From: Anaerolineae bacterium
Lineage (GTDB): Bacteria; Chloroflexota; Anaerolineae; Anaerolineales; Villigracilaceae
DNA: 35,066 nucleotides
Reading direction: 5' to 3'
Assembly (NCBI GenBank): GCA_030123675.1
Contig: JASJYH010000017.1
Span: 1-35,066 of the forward strand
Shown: positions 16,616 to 26,959 of the stretch, one piece after another
Layout of the letters: every line of letters begins with the position of its first letter
Position numbering within the stretch: position 1 is the stretch's first letter
Translations under genes and position numbers: made by a program
Notes under the pieces: generated by a model
Told to the model about the DNA's origin: nothing
What the model saw: the letters and a program-made list of their open reading frames with translations, nothing else
The model's database searches: none

Positions 16616-17311
16616 ATGTCAGAAAATAATTTAGAAAACACCCTAACTCGTCCCTCAGATACGATTGAGGATTACCTTATGAATATGCATGTCATGGAAA
16701 GAGATCTAGGCGAGATCGTTGCGGCTCGTCTGGCTGAATTAATGGATGTTAGTCCTGCCACCGTTGCAATGACCTTAAAACGGATGGAGCGGGATGATTG
16801 GATCACTGGAAAAGGGCGTAAGAAAATCCATCTAACGGACATTGGTCGCACCGCAGCATACTCGGTAATTCGTCGTCATATGTTAACAGAATGGTTACTC
16901 GTAAGTATCTTCAAGATACCAATTTTTGAAACCCATGATGAAGCTCATGGAATCCAGCATGGTATTTCCCCAAATCTTGAAGAGAAAATGCGTGAGATAT
17001 TGAATGACCCAAAGGTTTGCCCGCATGGCAACCCATTGCCAGGATATGAGCATGTTACCGAAGATTGGATCCCACTTACTGATTTATCACCTGGTGATAG
17101 CGTGATTCTTCGGAGAATTCACGAATTTATTGAAGATAATCCGGAAGTCATTGAATTTTTACAAGAGTATCAATTATTTCCTGGAAAAAAAATAGAAATA
17201 AAGGAAAATTTATCCTTTAATCAGACGATTAAAATCGCAATTGATGGCCAAGAAGTAACGCTTGGTTATCCCCCGGCGCAGTATATGTTTGCAGAACGCC
17301 CAAACTCATAG
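16616..17311 (+). CDS. DtxR/MntR-family metal-dependent transcriptional regulator
   Basis: This 231-residue regulator has the three-part DtxR layout. The N-terminal winged helix-turn-helix (about 12-70) shows ARLAELMDVSPATVAMTLKR, the recognition region. The dimerisation and metal-binding domain (about 71-140) has RRHMLTEWLL, THDEAHGIQHGIS and CPHGNPLPG, which supply Glu/His/Cys ligands. A C-terminal SH3/FeoA-like domain (about 150-230) starts PLTDLSPGDSVILRRI. The ATG at 16616 has AAGG 6 nt upstream; the earlier TTG is rejected. Because it is divergent from an FTR1 permease, iron is the probable co-repressor metal, though manganese is not excluded. Confidence 0.92.
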   Translation: MSENNLENTLTRPSDTIEDYLMNMHVMERDLGEIVAARLAELMDVSPATVAMTLKRMERDDWITGKGRKKIHLTDIGRTAAYSVIRRHMLTEWLLVSIFKIPIFETHDEAHGIQHGISPNLEEKMREILNDPKVCPHGNPLPGYEHVTEDWIPLTDLSPGDSVILRRIHEFIEDNPEVIEFLQEYQLFPGKKIEIKENLSFNQTIKIAIDGQEVTLGYPPAQYMFAERPNS

Positions 17312-17875
17312 GTCAAAGCCACACGAATAGGATTCATTGCTTAATCTTAATCGAAGCTACTGCTTCACCCATAAATCTGTGAATTTTAAGTGATCAAAAT
17401 AAGAGTAAAAACCAGGCTTTAAAGAAGATATTTTTAGGGAGCACAGAGCGACACCAGCTTAAACGACGTGATATGTTATTCAAGCAGTTTCTGCTTTCCT
17501 AGCTCCACCAGGATACTCCGGCTAAAATCCCCATTCTCTAACAAAGCCTTGCTCATGATCCACTGCATGCAACGAGGGATAATGGGCAACCTGCTGTCCT
17601 ACATGCTTAAATTTATTAATTAATCGCTCTACTCACAAATACCACTGGCTGATAAAATTATTATCTTATACCCAGATAATATAATCGTCTTCACCCCTCT
17701 CCCCTTTGTCGAATCAAAATATTAGCAATATTTATAATGATATCAACGATAAGCCATTACAACTATTCTATTGATCGTAGATTGAGCCCTTCTTGGCCAG
17801 TATTCGCCAACATTACGGAATATGAATACTTTTCTTAATTTAATAATAGTGGTGTGAAGTAAAAAGGTTCAATCA
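17312..17875. other. 564-nt gap without a recognisable gene
   Basis: The stretch is AT-rich with stops in all frames. The only protein-like piece is a minus-strand frame at 17476-17568 (30 residues from ATG, starting MQWIMSKALLENGDFSRS; the open frame extends about 11 codons upstream of the ATG). It has no SD and may be a gene remnant. The end of the gap holds the ilvE terminator. Confidence 0.5.
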
Positions 17876-17893
17876 TTAAGATTGAACCTTTTT
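17861..17893 (-). terminator. Terminator at the end of the BCAA operon
   Basis: The stem AAAAAGGTTCAATC / GATTGAACCTTTTT (17861-17874 with 17880-17893) has a 5-nt loop that contains two bases of the ilvE stop codon. The A/T-rich arms give U-runs on both strands, so it can stop transcription from either side. Confidence 0.9.
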
Positions 17894-18811
17894 TAAATTC
17901 CCTACCATTGAAATCCACTCGTCTGAACGGGCACCTTTGCCATGTGTCGTTTCAAAGAACAAATTCTGCACTTTGTGCGTCACCGGGCCGCGTTTTCCGG
18001 CCCCAATTTTTCGGTAATCAACCTCACTGATCGGGGTCACCTCTGCAGCCGTGCCGGAGATAAAAATTTCATCAGCGATGTAAAGTTGGTCGCGAGAGAT
18101 GGGTTCTTCTATTACTTCATAACCTAAATCTTCACACAGGGTCATCACCGATTCGCGCGTGATGCCTTCGAGAATGTTGGCCTTGTTGGGTGTGTATACC
18201 TTATCGCCGCGTACCAAGAAAATGTTTTCTCCCGAACACTCTGCCACATATCCATCAGGGTCGAGCAATATAGCCTCATCAAAGCCCTGCCTTGTCGCTA
18301 GCGTCTTGGCCAGCATTGAATTGACATACTGCCCGCCAATCTTGGCCTTGGTCATGCTGGAGTTGTGGTGCATGCGCGTGAAGGAGGAGACGATAGCTTT
18401 CGCGCCCTGCTCCAATGCTTCTTCGCCCAGGTAAGGTCCCCACAACCAGGTGGCGATCGAAATGCGTACTTCTGAGGCATCCAGGTTTAATCCCAAGGGG
18501 CCTTCTAGGTACATGAACGGGCGTATGTAACATTCCTCGAAATCATTCTTTCGAATGGTTTCATGGGTTGCCTCAATCAACTCTTCAACGGTGTAGGGAC
18601 ATTCCATTCCCAAAATATGAATTGAACTTCTGAAGCGTTCCATATGCTCTCGAAGGCGGAAAACTCCCGGACCTTTGTTCGTAACATAGCATCGAATCCC
18701 TTCAAATGCGCCCGGGCCATAGTGAATCGTTGGCGATAGCGCGTGGACAGTTGCTTTTTCAAAGGGCACAAAATCCCCATCCATCCAAATGTATTTAGAT
18801 TCCATTGCCAT
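17876..18811 (-). CDS. ilvE: Branched-chain amino acid aminotransferase
   Basis: This PLP-dependent fold-type IV transaminase carries out the last step to Val, Leu and Ile, using glutamate as donor. It is 311 residues long, typical of IlvE. It shows HALSPTIHYGPGAFEGIRCY (about residues 24-43), the YIRPFMYLEGPLG segment, the Lys-containing MTKAKIGGQYVNSMLAK around the cofactor site, the AECSGENIFLVRG loop and FISGTAAEVTPI. The ATG at 18811 has AAAGGAG 8 nt upstream; 15 codons of the longer frame are rejected. It is the last gene of the operon, 22 nt after leuB. Its stop codon lies in the terminator loop. Confidence 0.97.
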   Translation of the reverse strand: MAMESKYIWMDGDFVPFEKATVHALSPTIHYGPGAFEGIRCYVTNKGPGVFRLREHMERFRSSIHILGMECPYTVEELIEATHETIRKNDFEECYIRPFMYLEGPLGLNLDASEVRISIATWLWGPYLGEEALEQGAKAIVSSFTRMHHNSSMTKAKIGGQYVNSMLAKTLATRQGFDEAILLDPDGYVAECSGENIFLVRGDKVYTPNKANILEGITRESVMTLCEDLGYEVIEEPISRDQLYIADEIFISGTAAEVTPISEVDYRKIGAGKRGPVTHKVQNLFFETTHGKGARSDEWISMVGNLKKVQS

Positions 18812-18833
18812 GATATTTTCTCCTTTAAATTTT

Positions 18834-19892
18834 TTACAATCGCGTGATGATCTCATCCGCCATCTGAGTTGTACTCAATTTGCCACCGATATCATTCGTT
18901 CTGGCGCCAGAAGTGATTACTTCATCTATAGCGGATTCAATAGTTGCCGCCTCTTTCTCCAAATTGAGAGAATGTCTAAGCAGAGCGGCAGATGAAAGGA
19001 TTGTGCCAACTGGATTGGCAATTCCCTTGCCGGCTATATCCGGGGCCGAGCCGTGGATCGGTTCATACAGGCCAGGACCTGATTCCCCTAGGCTGGCTGA
19101 TGATAGCATGCCCATTGATCCCGCCAACACAGAAGCTTCATCGGTCAGGATATCGCCAAACATGTTTTCCGTGACTACCACATCCATCTCGGCGGGACCG
19201 GTGATCAAGCGCATAGAAGCAGTGTCTACCAACATATGCTCTAATTCTACATCAGGATATTCTTGACCAATCTGTGTAGCAATCTGGCGCCACAATCGGG
19301 AAGATTCGAGCACATTGGCCTTATCAACGGATATGACCTTTTTCTTGCGCCCTTTTGCCAGTTTAAAAGCCAGGTGCATCACACGTTTGATCTCATAGTC
19401 ATAATATTCTAGGGTGTCTACAGCGCGTTCACGGCCGTCTTTTATCTCTCGACCTTTGGGCCACCCGAAATATAAACCGCCAGTCAATTCCCGAACAACC
19501 AATATATCCACACCCTCGAGTATTTCAGGTTTAAGCGGTGACCATTCCATTAGTGCAGGATGCACCTTTACCGGTCTTAAATTTGCAAATACTTTTAATC
19601 CCTTGCGCAGGGCCAACAATCCACGCTCTGGACGATCCTTGGCGTTGGGGTCGTCCCATTTTGGACCTCCTACTGCCCCAAGCAGCACCGCATCCGCGGC
19701 CTGGCAGGCAGCGAGAGTTTCTTCTGTAAGGGAGGAGCCGTATTTATCGATCGAGCAGCCACCCATCAGGTGCTCGGTAAATGAGAAGCTGTGTCCATGT
19801 TTGCTTGCAATACCTTCCAAGACCCGCACAGCTTCGGTTACCACTTCGGGGCCGATGCCGTCACCGGGGAGTAGTACGATGTTTGCTTGCAT
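18834..19892 (-). CDS. leuB: 3-isopropylmalate dehydrogenase
   Basis: LeuB oxidatively decarboxylates 3-isopropylmalate with NAD+. In organisms with CimA it also processes 3-methylmalate to 2-oxobutanoate. The 352-residue protein shows [12 protein letters not shown] at the N-terminus, [36 protein letters not shown] (catalytic Lys region) and [21 protein letters not shown] near the nucleotide site. The ATG at 19892 has GGAGA 4 nt upstream; the longer frame has 44 extra non-family residues. The 80-nt gap after cimA contains a hairpin (GTAGACA 19919-19925 with TGTCTAC 19949-19955) that might tune read-through. Confidence 0.97.
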   Translation of the reverse strand: MQANIVLLPGDGIGPEVVTEAVRVLEGIASKHGHSFSFTEHLMGGCSIDKYGSSLTEETLAACQAADAVLLGAVGGPKWDDPNAKDRPERGLLALRKGLKVFANLRPVKVHPALMEWSPLKPEILEGVDILVVRELTGGLYFGWPKGREIKDGRERAVDTLEYYDYEIKRVMHLAFKLAKGRKKKVISVDKANVLESSRLWRQIATQIGQEYPDVELEHMLVDTASMRLITGPAEMDVVVTENMFGDILTDEASVLAGSMGMLSSASLGESGPGLYEPIHGSAPDIAGKGIANPVGTILSSAALLRHSLNLEKEAATIESAIDEVITSGARTNDIGGKLSTTQMADEIITRL

Positions 19893-19972
19893 GATTTCTC
19901 CGGATAAAATGTTAAATAGTAGACAATAATCCGTGTACCACGCGACGCTGTCTACAACCTTATTATGATTTT

Positions 19973-21535
19973 CTACTCCGCGATTGTCAACCCATATTCG
20001 ACGGAATCGGCCAGTGCCTGCCAACTGGCATCGATGATGTTGCCGCTGGCACCGACAGTGCTCCAGCGTTTGTCGCCGTTTAACGTATCGATCAGCACAC
20101 GGGTAATAGCCTCCGTGCCGTTTTGGCCGTCTAAAATTCGAACTTTGTAATCCACCAATTGAAAGGAAGCAATCTCAGGGTAAATTTGTTGAAGCGCTTT
20201 CCGTAATGCCAGGTCCAGTGCATTGACTGGTCCATTGCCTTCTGCTGCAGTGTGGATGATTTCCCCGTCCACCTTCACCTTTACTGTGGCCTCTGCAATT
20301 GTTCCGCGTCCATCCCGATGATCTACCTTGACGAAGTAATCCACTAGTTCAAATGGCGGCTTATAGTCAGATTGCTGCCGTTTAAGCATCATGGCCACCG
20401 AGGCTTCAGCAGCTTCGTAGGAAAACCCCCTTGCTTCAAGTTCTTTTATATCTGTGAGCACTTCTACAACATCCTCGCTACTAGTTACCTCCAGGCCATG
20501 TTCCTCGGCCTTGCTGAGGATATTGGCCCGTCCTGATAGATCAGAGACTAGCACTCGCATTTTGTTGCCAACTAATGAGGGCTCAATATGTTGATAGGAT
20601 TTATCGTTACGACGCATAGAGGCGACATGTACACCGCCCTTGTGAGTAAAGGCGGATTTACCAATATAAGCCAGATGTTCATCGGGCGTGAGGTTAGCTA
20701 TTTCAGAAACGAAATGGGATAGTTCGTAAAGCTGGTTGAGATTGCCTTCCGGCAAACAATCCAGCCCCAATTTGAGTGCAAGATCGGGGATGATCGAACA
20801 AAGATTTGTGTTGCCGCAGCGTTCGCCGACTCCATTGATCGTACCCTGCACCTGGATCGCGCCTTCCCGGACAGCCGCTAACGCATTGGCAACAGCTACT
20901 TCACTATCATTGTGAGTATGAATTCCTAAAGGCGTATCTACCAATGCTGTTTTCGTTTCACGGAAAATTTCAGCTATTTCCCAGGGCATTGTTCCGCCGT
21001 TGGTGTCGCACAACACGACCATCTCTGCACCGCCCTTGACCGCCGCACGGAATGTTTCCAAGGCATATGCTGGATCGGCTTTGTAACCGTCGAAGGCTTG
21101 TTCTGCATCGTAAATTACGCGTTTACCTTGTGCTACCAGGTAAGCCACTGATTGTTCGATAATTCGCAAATTGTTATCTGGGGTTGTATTAAGCACATCT
21201 GTGACGTGTAAAATCCAACTCTTGCCAAAGATTGTGACTATTTCTGTGCCTGCATCCAGCAATGCTTTGATATTGGGATCGTCTTCGGGAGCGCCCTTAG
21301 CCCTGCAAGTCGCACCGAATGCGACAATTTTGGATGTCTCCCATTCCACGTCTTGTGCCCGTTCGAAGAACTCCACATCTTTTGGGTTTGAACCCGGCCA
21401 GCCGCCTTCAATAAATGCCATACCGATTTCATCGAGGCGTTGAGCAATCCGAATCTTGTCTGTGCTTGAGAGCGTGAAACCTTCGGACTGAGTGCCGTCT
21501 CGCAAGGTGGTGTCGTAGATTTGGATAAAGGTCAT
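19973..21535 (-). CDS. cimA: (R)-citramalate synthase
   Basis: CimA condenses pyruvate with acetyl-CoA to citramalate, the entry to a threonine-independent isoleucine route that then uses LeuC, LeuD and LeuB. The 520-residue protein is a DRE-TIM metallolyase with [20 protein letters not shown] at the N-terminus, [17 protein letters not shown] (a signature that separates CimA from LeuA), [29 protein letters not shown] with the metal-binding HTHND, and a C-terminal regulatory domain (about 370-520). It lies in the operon with leuCD upstream and leuB downstream. Its ATG is one nucleotide after the leuD stop. LeuA is a separate gene here, which supports the CimA assignment. Confidence 0.94.
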   Translation of the reverse strand: MTFIQIYDTTLRDGTQSEGFTLSSTDKIRIAQRLDEIGMAFIEGGWPGSNPKDVEFFERAQDVEWETSKIVAFGATCRAKGAPEDDPNIKALLDAGTEIVTIFGKSWILHVTDVLNTTPDNNLRIIEQSVAYLVAQGKRVIYDAEQAFDGYKADPAYALETFRAAVKGGAEMVVLCDTNGGTMPWEIAEIFRETKTALVDTPLGIHTHNDSEVAVANALAAVREGAIQVQGTINGVGERCGNTNLCSIIPDLALKLGLDCLPEGNLNQLYELSHFVSEIANLTPDEHLAYIGKSAFTHKGGVHVASMRRNDKSYQHIEPSLVGNKMRVLVSDLSGRANILSKAEEHGLEVTSSEDVVEVLTDIKELEARGFSYEAAEASVAMMLKRQQSDYKPPFELVDYFVKVDHRDGRGTIAEATVKVKVDGEIIHTAAEGNGPVNALDLALRKALQQIYPEIASFQLVDYKVRILDGQNGTEAITRVLIDTLNGDKRWSTVGASGNIIDASWQALADSVEYGLTIAE

Positions 21536-21536
21536 G

Positions 21537-22142
21537 CTATTTTCCTATAAGGTATTTTTTATTGCTTCCTTCGAACTCTGTAATTTCTTTCTCAAATCCC
21601 AGGATGTATCCAAGCTCGTCTACGCCATTCAGCAGGCAGGTCTTTGAAAATGGGTCAATCGGAAAGGATACGGAACTTCCGTCGGGCAACCTTACAGTTT
21701 GATCATTCAAGTCTACAGTGATTTCAGCTGAGGGGGCTTCTTCGGTCAAATCAAAAAGCGACTCGTGAGTCTTGGCGTCTACAATAATTGGCAATAGGCC
21801 ATTCTTTAGGGAATTACTGCGGAATATGTCAGCGAATGAGGTGCTGATGACAACTCGGAACCCGAACCCCGTCAGGGCCCAAGGTGCATGCTCTCGGCTC
21901 GAACCACACCCAAAATTGTCTCCGGCTAGCAGAATTTGTGCACCTTGAAATTTAGAATCGTTTAACACGAAATCGGGTTTTGGGCTGCCATCCGGGTTAT
22001 AGCGCCAGTCTGCGAACAAGGCCTCACCCATGCCTTTCTTATCAATTGCTTTTAGATAGCGGGCGGGGATGATCTGATCTGTGTCCACGTTCTCATCGGG
22101 CAATGGGGCCATGAAAGATGTTATTTTTGAAAATTGGGCCAT
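21537..22142 (-). CDS. leuD: 3-isopropylmalate dehydratase small subunit
   Basis: LeuD is the swivel-domain partner of LeuC in isomerising 2-isopropylmalate to 3-isopropylmalate, and citramalate to methylmalate on the CimA route. The 201-residue protein has the family length. It shows PLPDENVDTDQIIPARYL near the N-terminus, LLAGDNFGCGSSREHAPWAL (about residues 71-90) and RSNSLKNGLLPI. It ends one nucleotide before cimA and starts 14 nt after leuC, so the genes are tightly linked. Confidence 0.97.
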   Translation of the reverse strand: MAQFSKITSFMAPLPDENVDTDQIIPARYLKAIDKKGMGEALFADWRYNPDGSPKPDFVLNDSKFQGAQILLAGDNFGCGSSREHAPWALTGFGFRVVISTSFADIFRSNSLKNGLLPIIVDAKTHESLFDLTEEAPSAEITVDLNDQTVRLPDGSSVSFPIDPFSKTCLLNGVDELGYILGFEKEITEFEGSNKKYLIGK

Positions 22143-22156
22143 TTTAAAATCCTACT

Positions 22157-23557
22157 TTATAGAATCGTGCGCACATCGGTGATTTTGCCTGTGAGGGCAG
22201 TTGCAGCGGCAGTCAATGGTGAAGCCAGGAAGGTGCGCCCGCCTTTGCCCTGGCGACCTTCGAAGTTGCGATTGCTGGTGCTGACAGCATATTGCCCGGG
22301 CTCAAGCTGATCGCCGTTCATAGCCAGGCACATCGAGCAGCCAGCTTCGCGCCAGTCGGCTCCGGCATCCTTGAAGACTTGATCGAGCCCTTCATCCTCG
22401 GCTTGTTTTTTTATTTGCATTGAACCAGGTACAACCATGACACGCAAATCTTTCGCTACTTTACGGCCTTTTAGTATCGCCGCAGCCTGGCGCAAGTCGG
22501 AAATCCGCGAATTTGTACAAGAACCTATAAATACCACATCTACTTTCTTACCGAGCAATTGAATACCTGGTTGCAAGTTCATGTAGGCCAAGGATTTTTC
22601 AAGGGCTGCTTTGTGGGAGGCATCGCTGTATGAGGCCGGGTCGGGGATCCGGTCGGAGATTTTCATACCCATGCCGGGGTTTGTGCCGTAGGTGATCATC
22701 GGCTCTAAATCAGAAGCATTCAGGGTTACAGTTTTATCGAAGACCGCGCCCTCATCGCTGGGTAAGGATTTCCAATGCGCTAAGGCACTTTCCCATTCCG
22801 AATCTTTTGGAACGAATTCACGACCAGCCAAATATTCATAAGTAATCTCATCTGGTGCAATCAAACCGGCGCGTGCGCCACCTTCAATCGACATGTTGCA
22901 AATGGTCATACGTTCTTCCATTGAGAGCGCACGAATAGCAGCTCCTGTGTATTCAAAAACATGCCCGGTGCCGCCGCCGACACCAATATTGGCGATCAAG
23001 GCCAGTATGATATCTTTGGCAGATACGCCTTTGGAAAGCGTGCCATCCACGCGCACTTCATAGGTTTTGGGCTTGTGCTGTAGCAAACATTGGGTTGCCA
23101 AGACATGTTCAACTTCAGACGTTCCAATTCCAAAAGCCAACGTCCCAAAGGCACCATGTGTGGAAGTGTGACTGTCGCCGCAAACAATGGTCATACCCGG
23201 TTGAGTTAACCCAAGCTCCGGACCAATTACATGTACAATACCGCGTTTAGGGCTGCCAAGACCGTAAAGTGAGATTCCAAACTCAGCCGCGTTGGTTTCC
23301 ATTTGGCGAATTTGGGCGGCAGCAAGCGGATCTGCAATCGGCAGGGATGGATCATGGGTAGGTGTGGAATGATCCATTGTGGCAAAGTTTTTTTCCGGGC
23401 GGCGGACTTTCAGTCCCCGCTTGCGAAGACCTGTGAAGGCCTGCGGGGAGGTCACCTCGTGAATGAGGTGTAAGTCAATGTAAAGGATGGCCGGGGAATC
23501 AGGTTGTTGAGTAACAACATGTGAGTCCCAGACTTTTTCAAAGAGTGTTTTTGGCAT
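22157..23557 (-). CDS. leuC: 3-isopropylmalate dehydratase large subunit
   Basis: This is the aconitase-family [4Fe-4S] subunit of isopropylmalate isomerase. The called start (ATG at 23557, [15 protein letters not shown]) gives 466 residues, the same as typical LeuC; a TTG seven codons upstream is less family-like. Cluster ligands are visible in FIGSCTNSR (about residue 346) and CSMCLAMN (about 406-413). Other blocks are [14 protein letters not shown] and [15 protein letters not shown]. It follows leuA closely. The SD is poor at this spacing, so translation may rely on coupling. Confidence 0.96.
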   Translation of the reverse strand: MPKTLFEKVWDSHVVTQQPDSPAILYIDLHLIHEVTSPQAFTGLRKRGLKVRRPEKNFATMDHSTPTHDPSLPIADPLAAAQIRQMETNAAEFGISLYGLGSPKRGIVHVIGPELGLTQPGMTIVCGDSHTSTHGAFGTLAFGIGTSEVEHVLATQCLLQHKPKTYEVRVDGTLSKGVSAKDIILALIANIGVGGGTGHVFEYTGAAIRALSMEERMTICNMSIEGGARAGLIAPDEITYEYLAGREFVPKDSEWESALAHWKSLPSDEGAVFDKTVTLNASDLEPMITYGTNPGMGMKISDRIPDPASYSDASHKAALEKSLAYMNLQPGIQLLGKKVDVVFIGSCTNSRISDLRQAAAILKGRKVAKDLRVMVVPGSMQIKKQAEDEGLDQVFKDAGADWREAGCSMCLAMNGDQLEPGQYAVSTSNRNFEGRQGKGGRTFLASPLTAAATALTGKITDVRTIL

Positions 23558-23584
23558 AGGTTTAATTTTTGGCTCCAAGTAAAT

Positions 23585-25261
23585 TTATTCAACCACCTTG
23601 ACTTCGTGATCGGTTTCTGCGCTTTCAGAACCTGCATTTTGCGAAGTGATCAGTTTATTCAGTGCGTTAATATAGGCTTTGGCACTGGCGACGATAATAT
23701 CTGTATCAGCACCGTGTCCACCGTATGTGCGGCTGTGGGGGATTTCATTTTGCGCATCCATTTTCTCTGTTCCCTCGCTACCTTGTACGCGAACCGTGAC
23801 CTCACCCAATGCATCTACACCCTGAGTAATGGCATGGATGCTAAACTCGAGTAAAGTATTGGGCACTTTGACGATGGAATCAATGGCTTTATAGGTAGCA
23901 TCTACGGGTCCGGTACCAATTGTAGCCTGGGTATGGATATTGCCTTTGGGTCCTTTTAAGCGCACCGTTGCGGTGGGGAGGCCCATTGTGCCGCAGGAAA
24001 CTTGTAAGCCGTCTAATAAATACACTGGTACTGGCTGATAAAATTCATCAGCGATCAAAGCTTCAAGGTCTGCATCGGTGATAACCTTTTTCCGATCTGC
24101 TAAGTGCTTGAAACGTTTAAAGGCTTTATCAAGGTCGGTATCATTGAGACCATGTCCCATTTCAGCCAGTCGATTTCGCAAAGCGTGGCGGCCAGAGTGT
24201 TTTCCTAAAACAAGATTGGTATGACTGACGCCCACGTCTTCCGGGCGCATGATCTCATAAGTTTGGTTATTCTTAAGCATGCCATCCTGATGGATACCTG
24301 CTTCGTGGGCAAAAGCATTCGCGCCAACAATGGCCTTATTGGGTTGGACACTGATGCCAGTATAGTTGCTGACCAGCTTGCTGATGCGTGATAATTGGGT
24401 GGCATCAATCCCTGTATCCAATCCGAATACCGCGCGGCGAGTCTTGAGGGTCATCACAACTTCTTCTAATGAGGTATTCCCTGCCCGCTCTCCAATGCCG
24501 TTAATTGTCACTTCTGCCTGACGTGCCCCCGCTTGAATGCCAGCTAATGTATTGGCTGTTGCCAATCCTAAGTCATCGTGGGTGTGAACGGAGATGGTAA
24601 TCTCCTCGCTCATCCCAGGCGTATTCTCGATGATACCTTTTATCAGGGCCCCAAACTCTTCAGGCGTGGTATAGCCAACGGTGTCGGGGATGTTGAGCGT
24701 TGTTGCACCCGCCTTGATTGCTTTGCTTAAAACGAGATACAAGAATTCAGGATCTGATCGGCCCGCATCTTCCGGGCTAAACTCCACGTCTTCACATAAA
24801 GTGCGAGCATAGGCAACCATCTTACTGACCCGCTTGACAACTTCGTCCCTGCTCAATTTGAGCTTGTACTTCATATGGATTTCGGAAGTTGCCAAAAAGG
24901 TGTGGATGCGGGGCTTTTGGGCATCTTTAATAGCTTCCCAAGCCTTGTCAATATCGCTTTTTATGGTGCGCGCCAGACCACATATAATCGGGACTTCGGT
25001 TGCCTTCTCACCCTTCGCCTCGCTCACCTGTGCAGGCAGGACGATGCCATCAGATGGAATACCGACCTTATTTGAAATAAGGCGAACGGCTTCCAGGTCA
25101 TCGGGCGAGGCAGCCGGAAACCCGGCTTCGATGATATCAACGCCTAAGCGTGCCAGGTTGCGCGCTATCTCCAATTTTTCCGGAGAGGTCATTGTCGCGC
25201 CAGGAGATTGTTCCCCGTCTCTTAAAGTCGTATCGAAAATTTTTATGTATTTACTACTCAT
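23585..25261 (-). CDS. leuA: 2-isopropylmalate synthase
   Basis: LeuA is the committed enzyme of leucine synthesis, joining 2-oxoisovalerate and acetyl-CoA. The 558-residue protein shows [17 protein letters not shown] at the N-terminus, the TIM barrel with [17 protein letters not shown] (metal-binding HTHDD) and [18 protein letters not shown], a linker with [13 protein letters not shown], and a C-terminal LeuA-type allosteric domain (about 400-540) where leucine feedback would act. AGGAG lies 5-6 nt before the ATG. The 69-nt gap after ilvC contains an imperfect GAGA/TCTC hairpin; the operon otherwise continues. Confidence 0.97.
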   Translation of the reverse strand: MSSKYIKIFDTTLRDGEQSPGATMTSPEKLEIARNLARLGVDIIEAGFPAASPDDLEAVRLISNKVGIPSDGIVLPAQVSEAKGEKATEVPIICGLARTIKSDIDKAWEAIKDAQKPRIHTFLATSEIHMKYKLKLSRDEVVKRVSKMVAYARTLCEDVEFSPEDAGRSDPEFLYLVLSKAIKAGATTLNIPDTVGYTTPEEFGALIKGIIENTPGMSEEITISVHTHDDLGLATANTLAGIQAGARQAEVTINGIGERAGNTSLEEVVMTLKTRRAVFGLDTGIDATQLSRISKLVSNYTGISVQPNKAIVGANAFAHEAGIHQDGMLKNNQTYEIMRPEDVGVSHTNLVLGKHSGRHALRNRLAEMGHGLNDTDLDKAFKRFKHLADRKKVITDADLEALIADEFYQPVPVYLLDGLQVSCGTMGLPTATVRLKGPKGNIHTQATIGTGPVDATYKAIDSIVKVPNTLLEFSIHAITQGVDALGEVTVRVQGSEGTEKMDAQNEIPHSRTYGGHGADTDIIVASAKAYINALNKLITSQNAGSESAETDHEVKVVE

Positions 25262-25330
25262 AAAATTCTCCTGTCAAGAGAGAAGAAACTAGAGAGTAGT
25301 AACTATTCTCTGCTCTCACTTCTCTCTTCT

Positions 25331-26389
25331 TTATTCCTCTTTCTTCCAATTTTCAGGCCGTAGTGATCTGACTGCAGCACCGGCCTGCCACATCTCTGAT
25401 TCGCGCATAGCCTTCAATTCTTTTGCCAGGTTCTCACGGTAGTTTGGGTCGCTGTTTTTCTCAAGCACTATGCGAGCCTCTTCGCCATTAACAACGCTCT
25501 TGTAAAGATCGTCAAAGACTGGAGTAACTGCGTCACGGAAGCGCGGGTGCCAATCGAGTGCACCCCGCTGAGCAGTGGTGGAGCAGTTTGCGTACATCCA
25601 GTCCATGCCATTTTCGGCTACGAGTAAGATAAGCGACTGGGTGAGTTCTTCAACGGTTTCGTTGAAGGCTTCGCTTGGGCTGTGTCCGTGCTTTCGCAGG
25701 ACGTTATATTGCGCCTCCATAACACCCGATAGTGCACCGATCAATATACCTCGTTCGCCGGTTAGATCGCTGTAAACTTCGTCTTTGAACGTGGTAGGGA
25801 ACAGATAACCCGCACCGATGGCAATACCTAAGGCAATCGTCCGCTCTTTGGCCCTGCCGGTAAAATCTTGAAGAATAGCATAGCTGGCATTGATACCACT
25901 CCCAGCTAAGAAGTTGCGCCGCACGCTAGTTCCGGATCCTTTCGGTGCGACTAAGGCCGTATCCACATTTGGGGGTGGGACGATATTCGTCTGGTCTTTG
26001 TAGGTGATCGAAAATCCATGTGAGAAGTACAACATGTCACCTTCGTTCAGATATTCAATGATCTTTGGCCATTGCGAGCGCTGGCCGGCATCTGATAATA
26101 AATACTGTACAACCGTACCCCGCTCAGCAGCATCTTCTAATGAAAAGAGCGTCTCGCCAGGGACCCAACCATCAGCAATTGCTTTGTCATAGTTGGGACT
26201 CCCTTCGCGCTGCCCCACGATAACATTGATACCGTTATCGCGCATATTAAGGGCCTGGGCAGGTCCCTGAACCCCGTAACCGAGCACAGCCACAACTTCA
26301 TCCTTGAGCACTTCTCGGGCCTTATCAAGTGGGAATTCGTCGCGAGTCACAACATCTTCGACTACTCCACCAAAATTAATTTTTGCCAT
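25331..26389 (-). CDS. ilvC: Ketol-acid reductoisomerase, eukaryote/Bacteroidetes-like form
   Basis: IlvC isomerises and reduces acetolactate and acetohydroxybutyrate with NADPH and Mg2+. The 352-residue protein shows the nucleotide-binding LGYGVQGPAQALNMRDNG, GWVPGETLFSLEDA, FSHGFSITYKDQTN, APKGSGTSVRRNF, YSDLTGERG, HSPSEAFNETVEELTQS and STTAQRGALDW. PKGSG in place of the bacterial PKGPG, the HSPSEAFNETVEE block, the NSDPNYRE segment and the LRPENW end recall yeast Ilv5 and Bacteroidetes enzymes rather than the ordinary ~330-residue bacterial IlvC (comparison from memory). GGAG lies 10 nt upstream of the ATG; ilvN ends 16 nt before it. Confidence 0.96.
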   Translation of the reverse strand: MAKINFGGVVEDVVTRDEFPLDKAREVLKDEVVAVLGYGVQGPAQALNMRDNGINVIVGQREGSPNYDKAIADGWVPGETLFSLEDAAERGTVVQYLLSDAGQRSQWPKIIEYLNEGDMLYFSHGFSITYKDQTNIVPPPNVDTALVAPKGSGTSVRRNFLAGSGINASYAILQDFTGRAKERTIALGIAIGAGYLFPTTFKDEVYSDLTGERGILIGALSGVMEAQYNVLRKHGHSPSEAFNETVEELTQSLILLVAENGMDWMYANCSTTAQRGALDWHPRFRDAVTPVFDDLYKSVVNGEEARIVLEKNSDPNYRENLAKELKAMRESEMWQAGAAVRSLRPENWKKEE

Positions 26390-26405
26390 AAAATAAGTTC
26401 TCCTT

Positions 26406-26957
26406 TTAGGTATTGCTCACTTGAGGTATTTCTTCGGAGCGCCTGCCATTTGCGCCTGGCATACGGCGGATGCCGGCATGCTCGCCGCGGGTCATTGCTA
26501 TCTGGCCTGTTCGTACCATTTCGATAATGCCGAGCGGGCGGAGCAACTCGACCATGCTTTCGATTTTGTCCTCGGGCCCAGTGGCCTCTACAATAACGGA
26601 ATCAGGCGCAACGTCCACGATGCGAGCGCGGAATATGGCTGCCAGGTTGTTGATCTCGCCGCGTTGTTCGGGTGTCGCTTTAACTTTTATCAGTGCCAGG
26701 TCGCGCGTCACAGACGGTTGATTGGTGACATCTTGCACGTCAAGTACGTTGACCAGCTTATAAAGGTTGGTCTCAATCTTACGCGCCTCTATGTCATTTT
26801 CACAATTCGTCACAATTGTCATACTTGAAATCCCCGGTTTTTCTGTGCGTCCTACAGCCAAGGATTCGATATTGAAATTGCGGCGGCGGAAGAGCGAAGA
26901 GACACGATTTAGCACACCAGGTTTATCTTCAACAAGTGCAATCAGTGTATATCGCAT
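26406..26957 (-). CDS. ilvN: Acetolactate synthase regulatory subunit
   Basis: This is the small ACT-domain subunit that activates IlvB and gives valine feedback. The 183-residue protein has the N-terminal ACT domain (about 2-75: LIALVEDKPGVLNRVSSLFRR, FNIESLAVGRTE) and a second C-terminal domain (about 80-160: RDLALIKVKATPEQRGEI, VIVEATGPEDKIESMVELLR). Its SD (AAGGAG) lies inside the last codons of ilvB, and the ATG is 2 nt after the ilvB stop, so synthesis of the two subunits is coupled. Confidence 0.97.
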   Translation of the reverse strand: MRYTLIALVEDKPGVLNRVSSLFRRRNFNIESLAVGRTEKPGISSMTIVTNCENDIEARKIETNLYKLVNVLDVQDVTNQPSVTRDLALIKVKATPEQRGEINNLAAIFRARIVDVAPDSVIVEATGPEDKIESMVELLRPLGIIEMVRTGQIAMTRGEHAGIRRMPGANGRRSEEIPQVSNT

Positions 26958-26959
26958 AA

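Noticed and set aside
17861-17893. Hairpin as a repeat element
   Set aside because: Position at the ilvE stop and U-runs on both sides make it a terminator.
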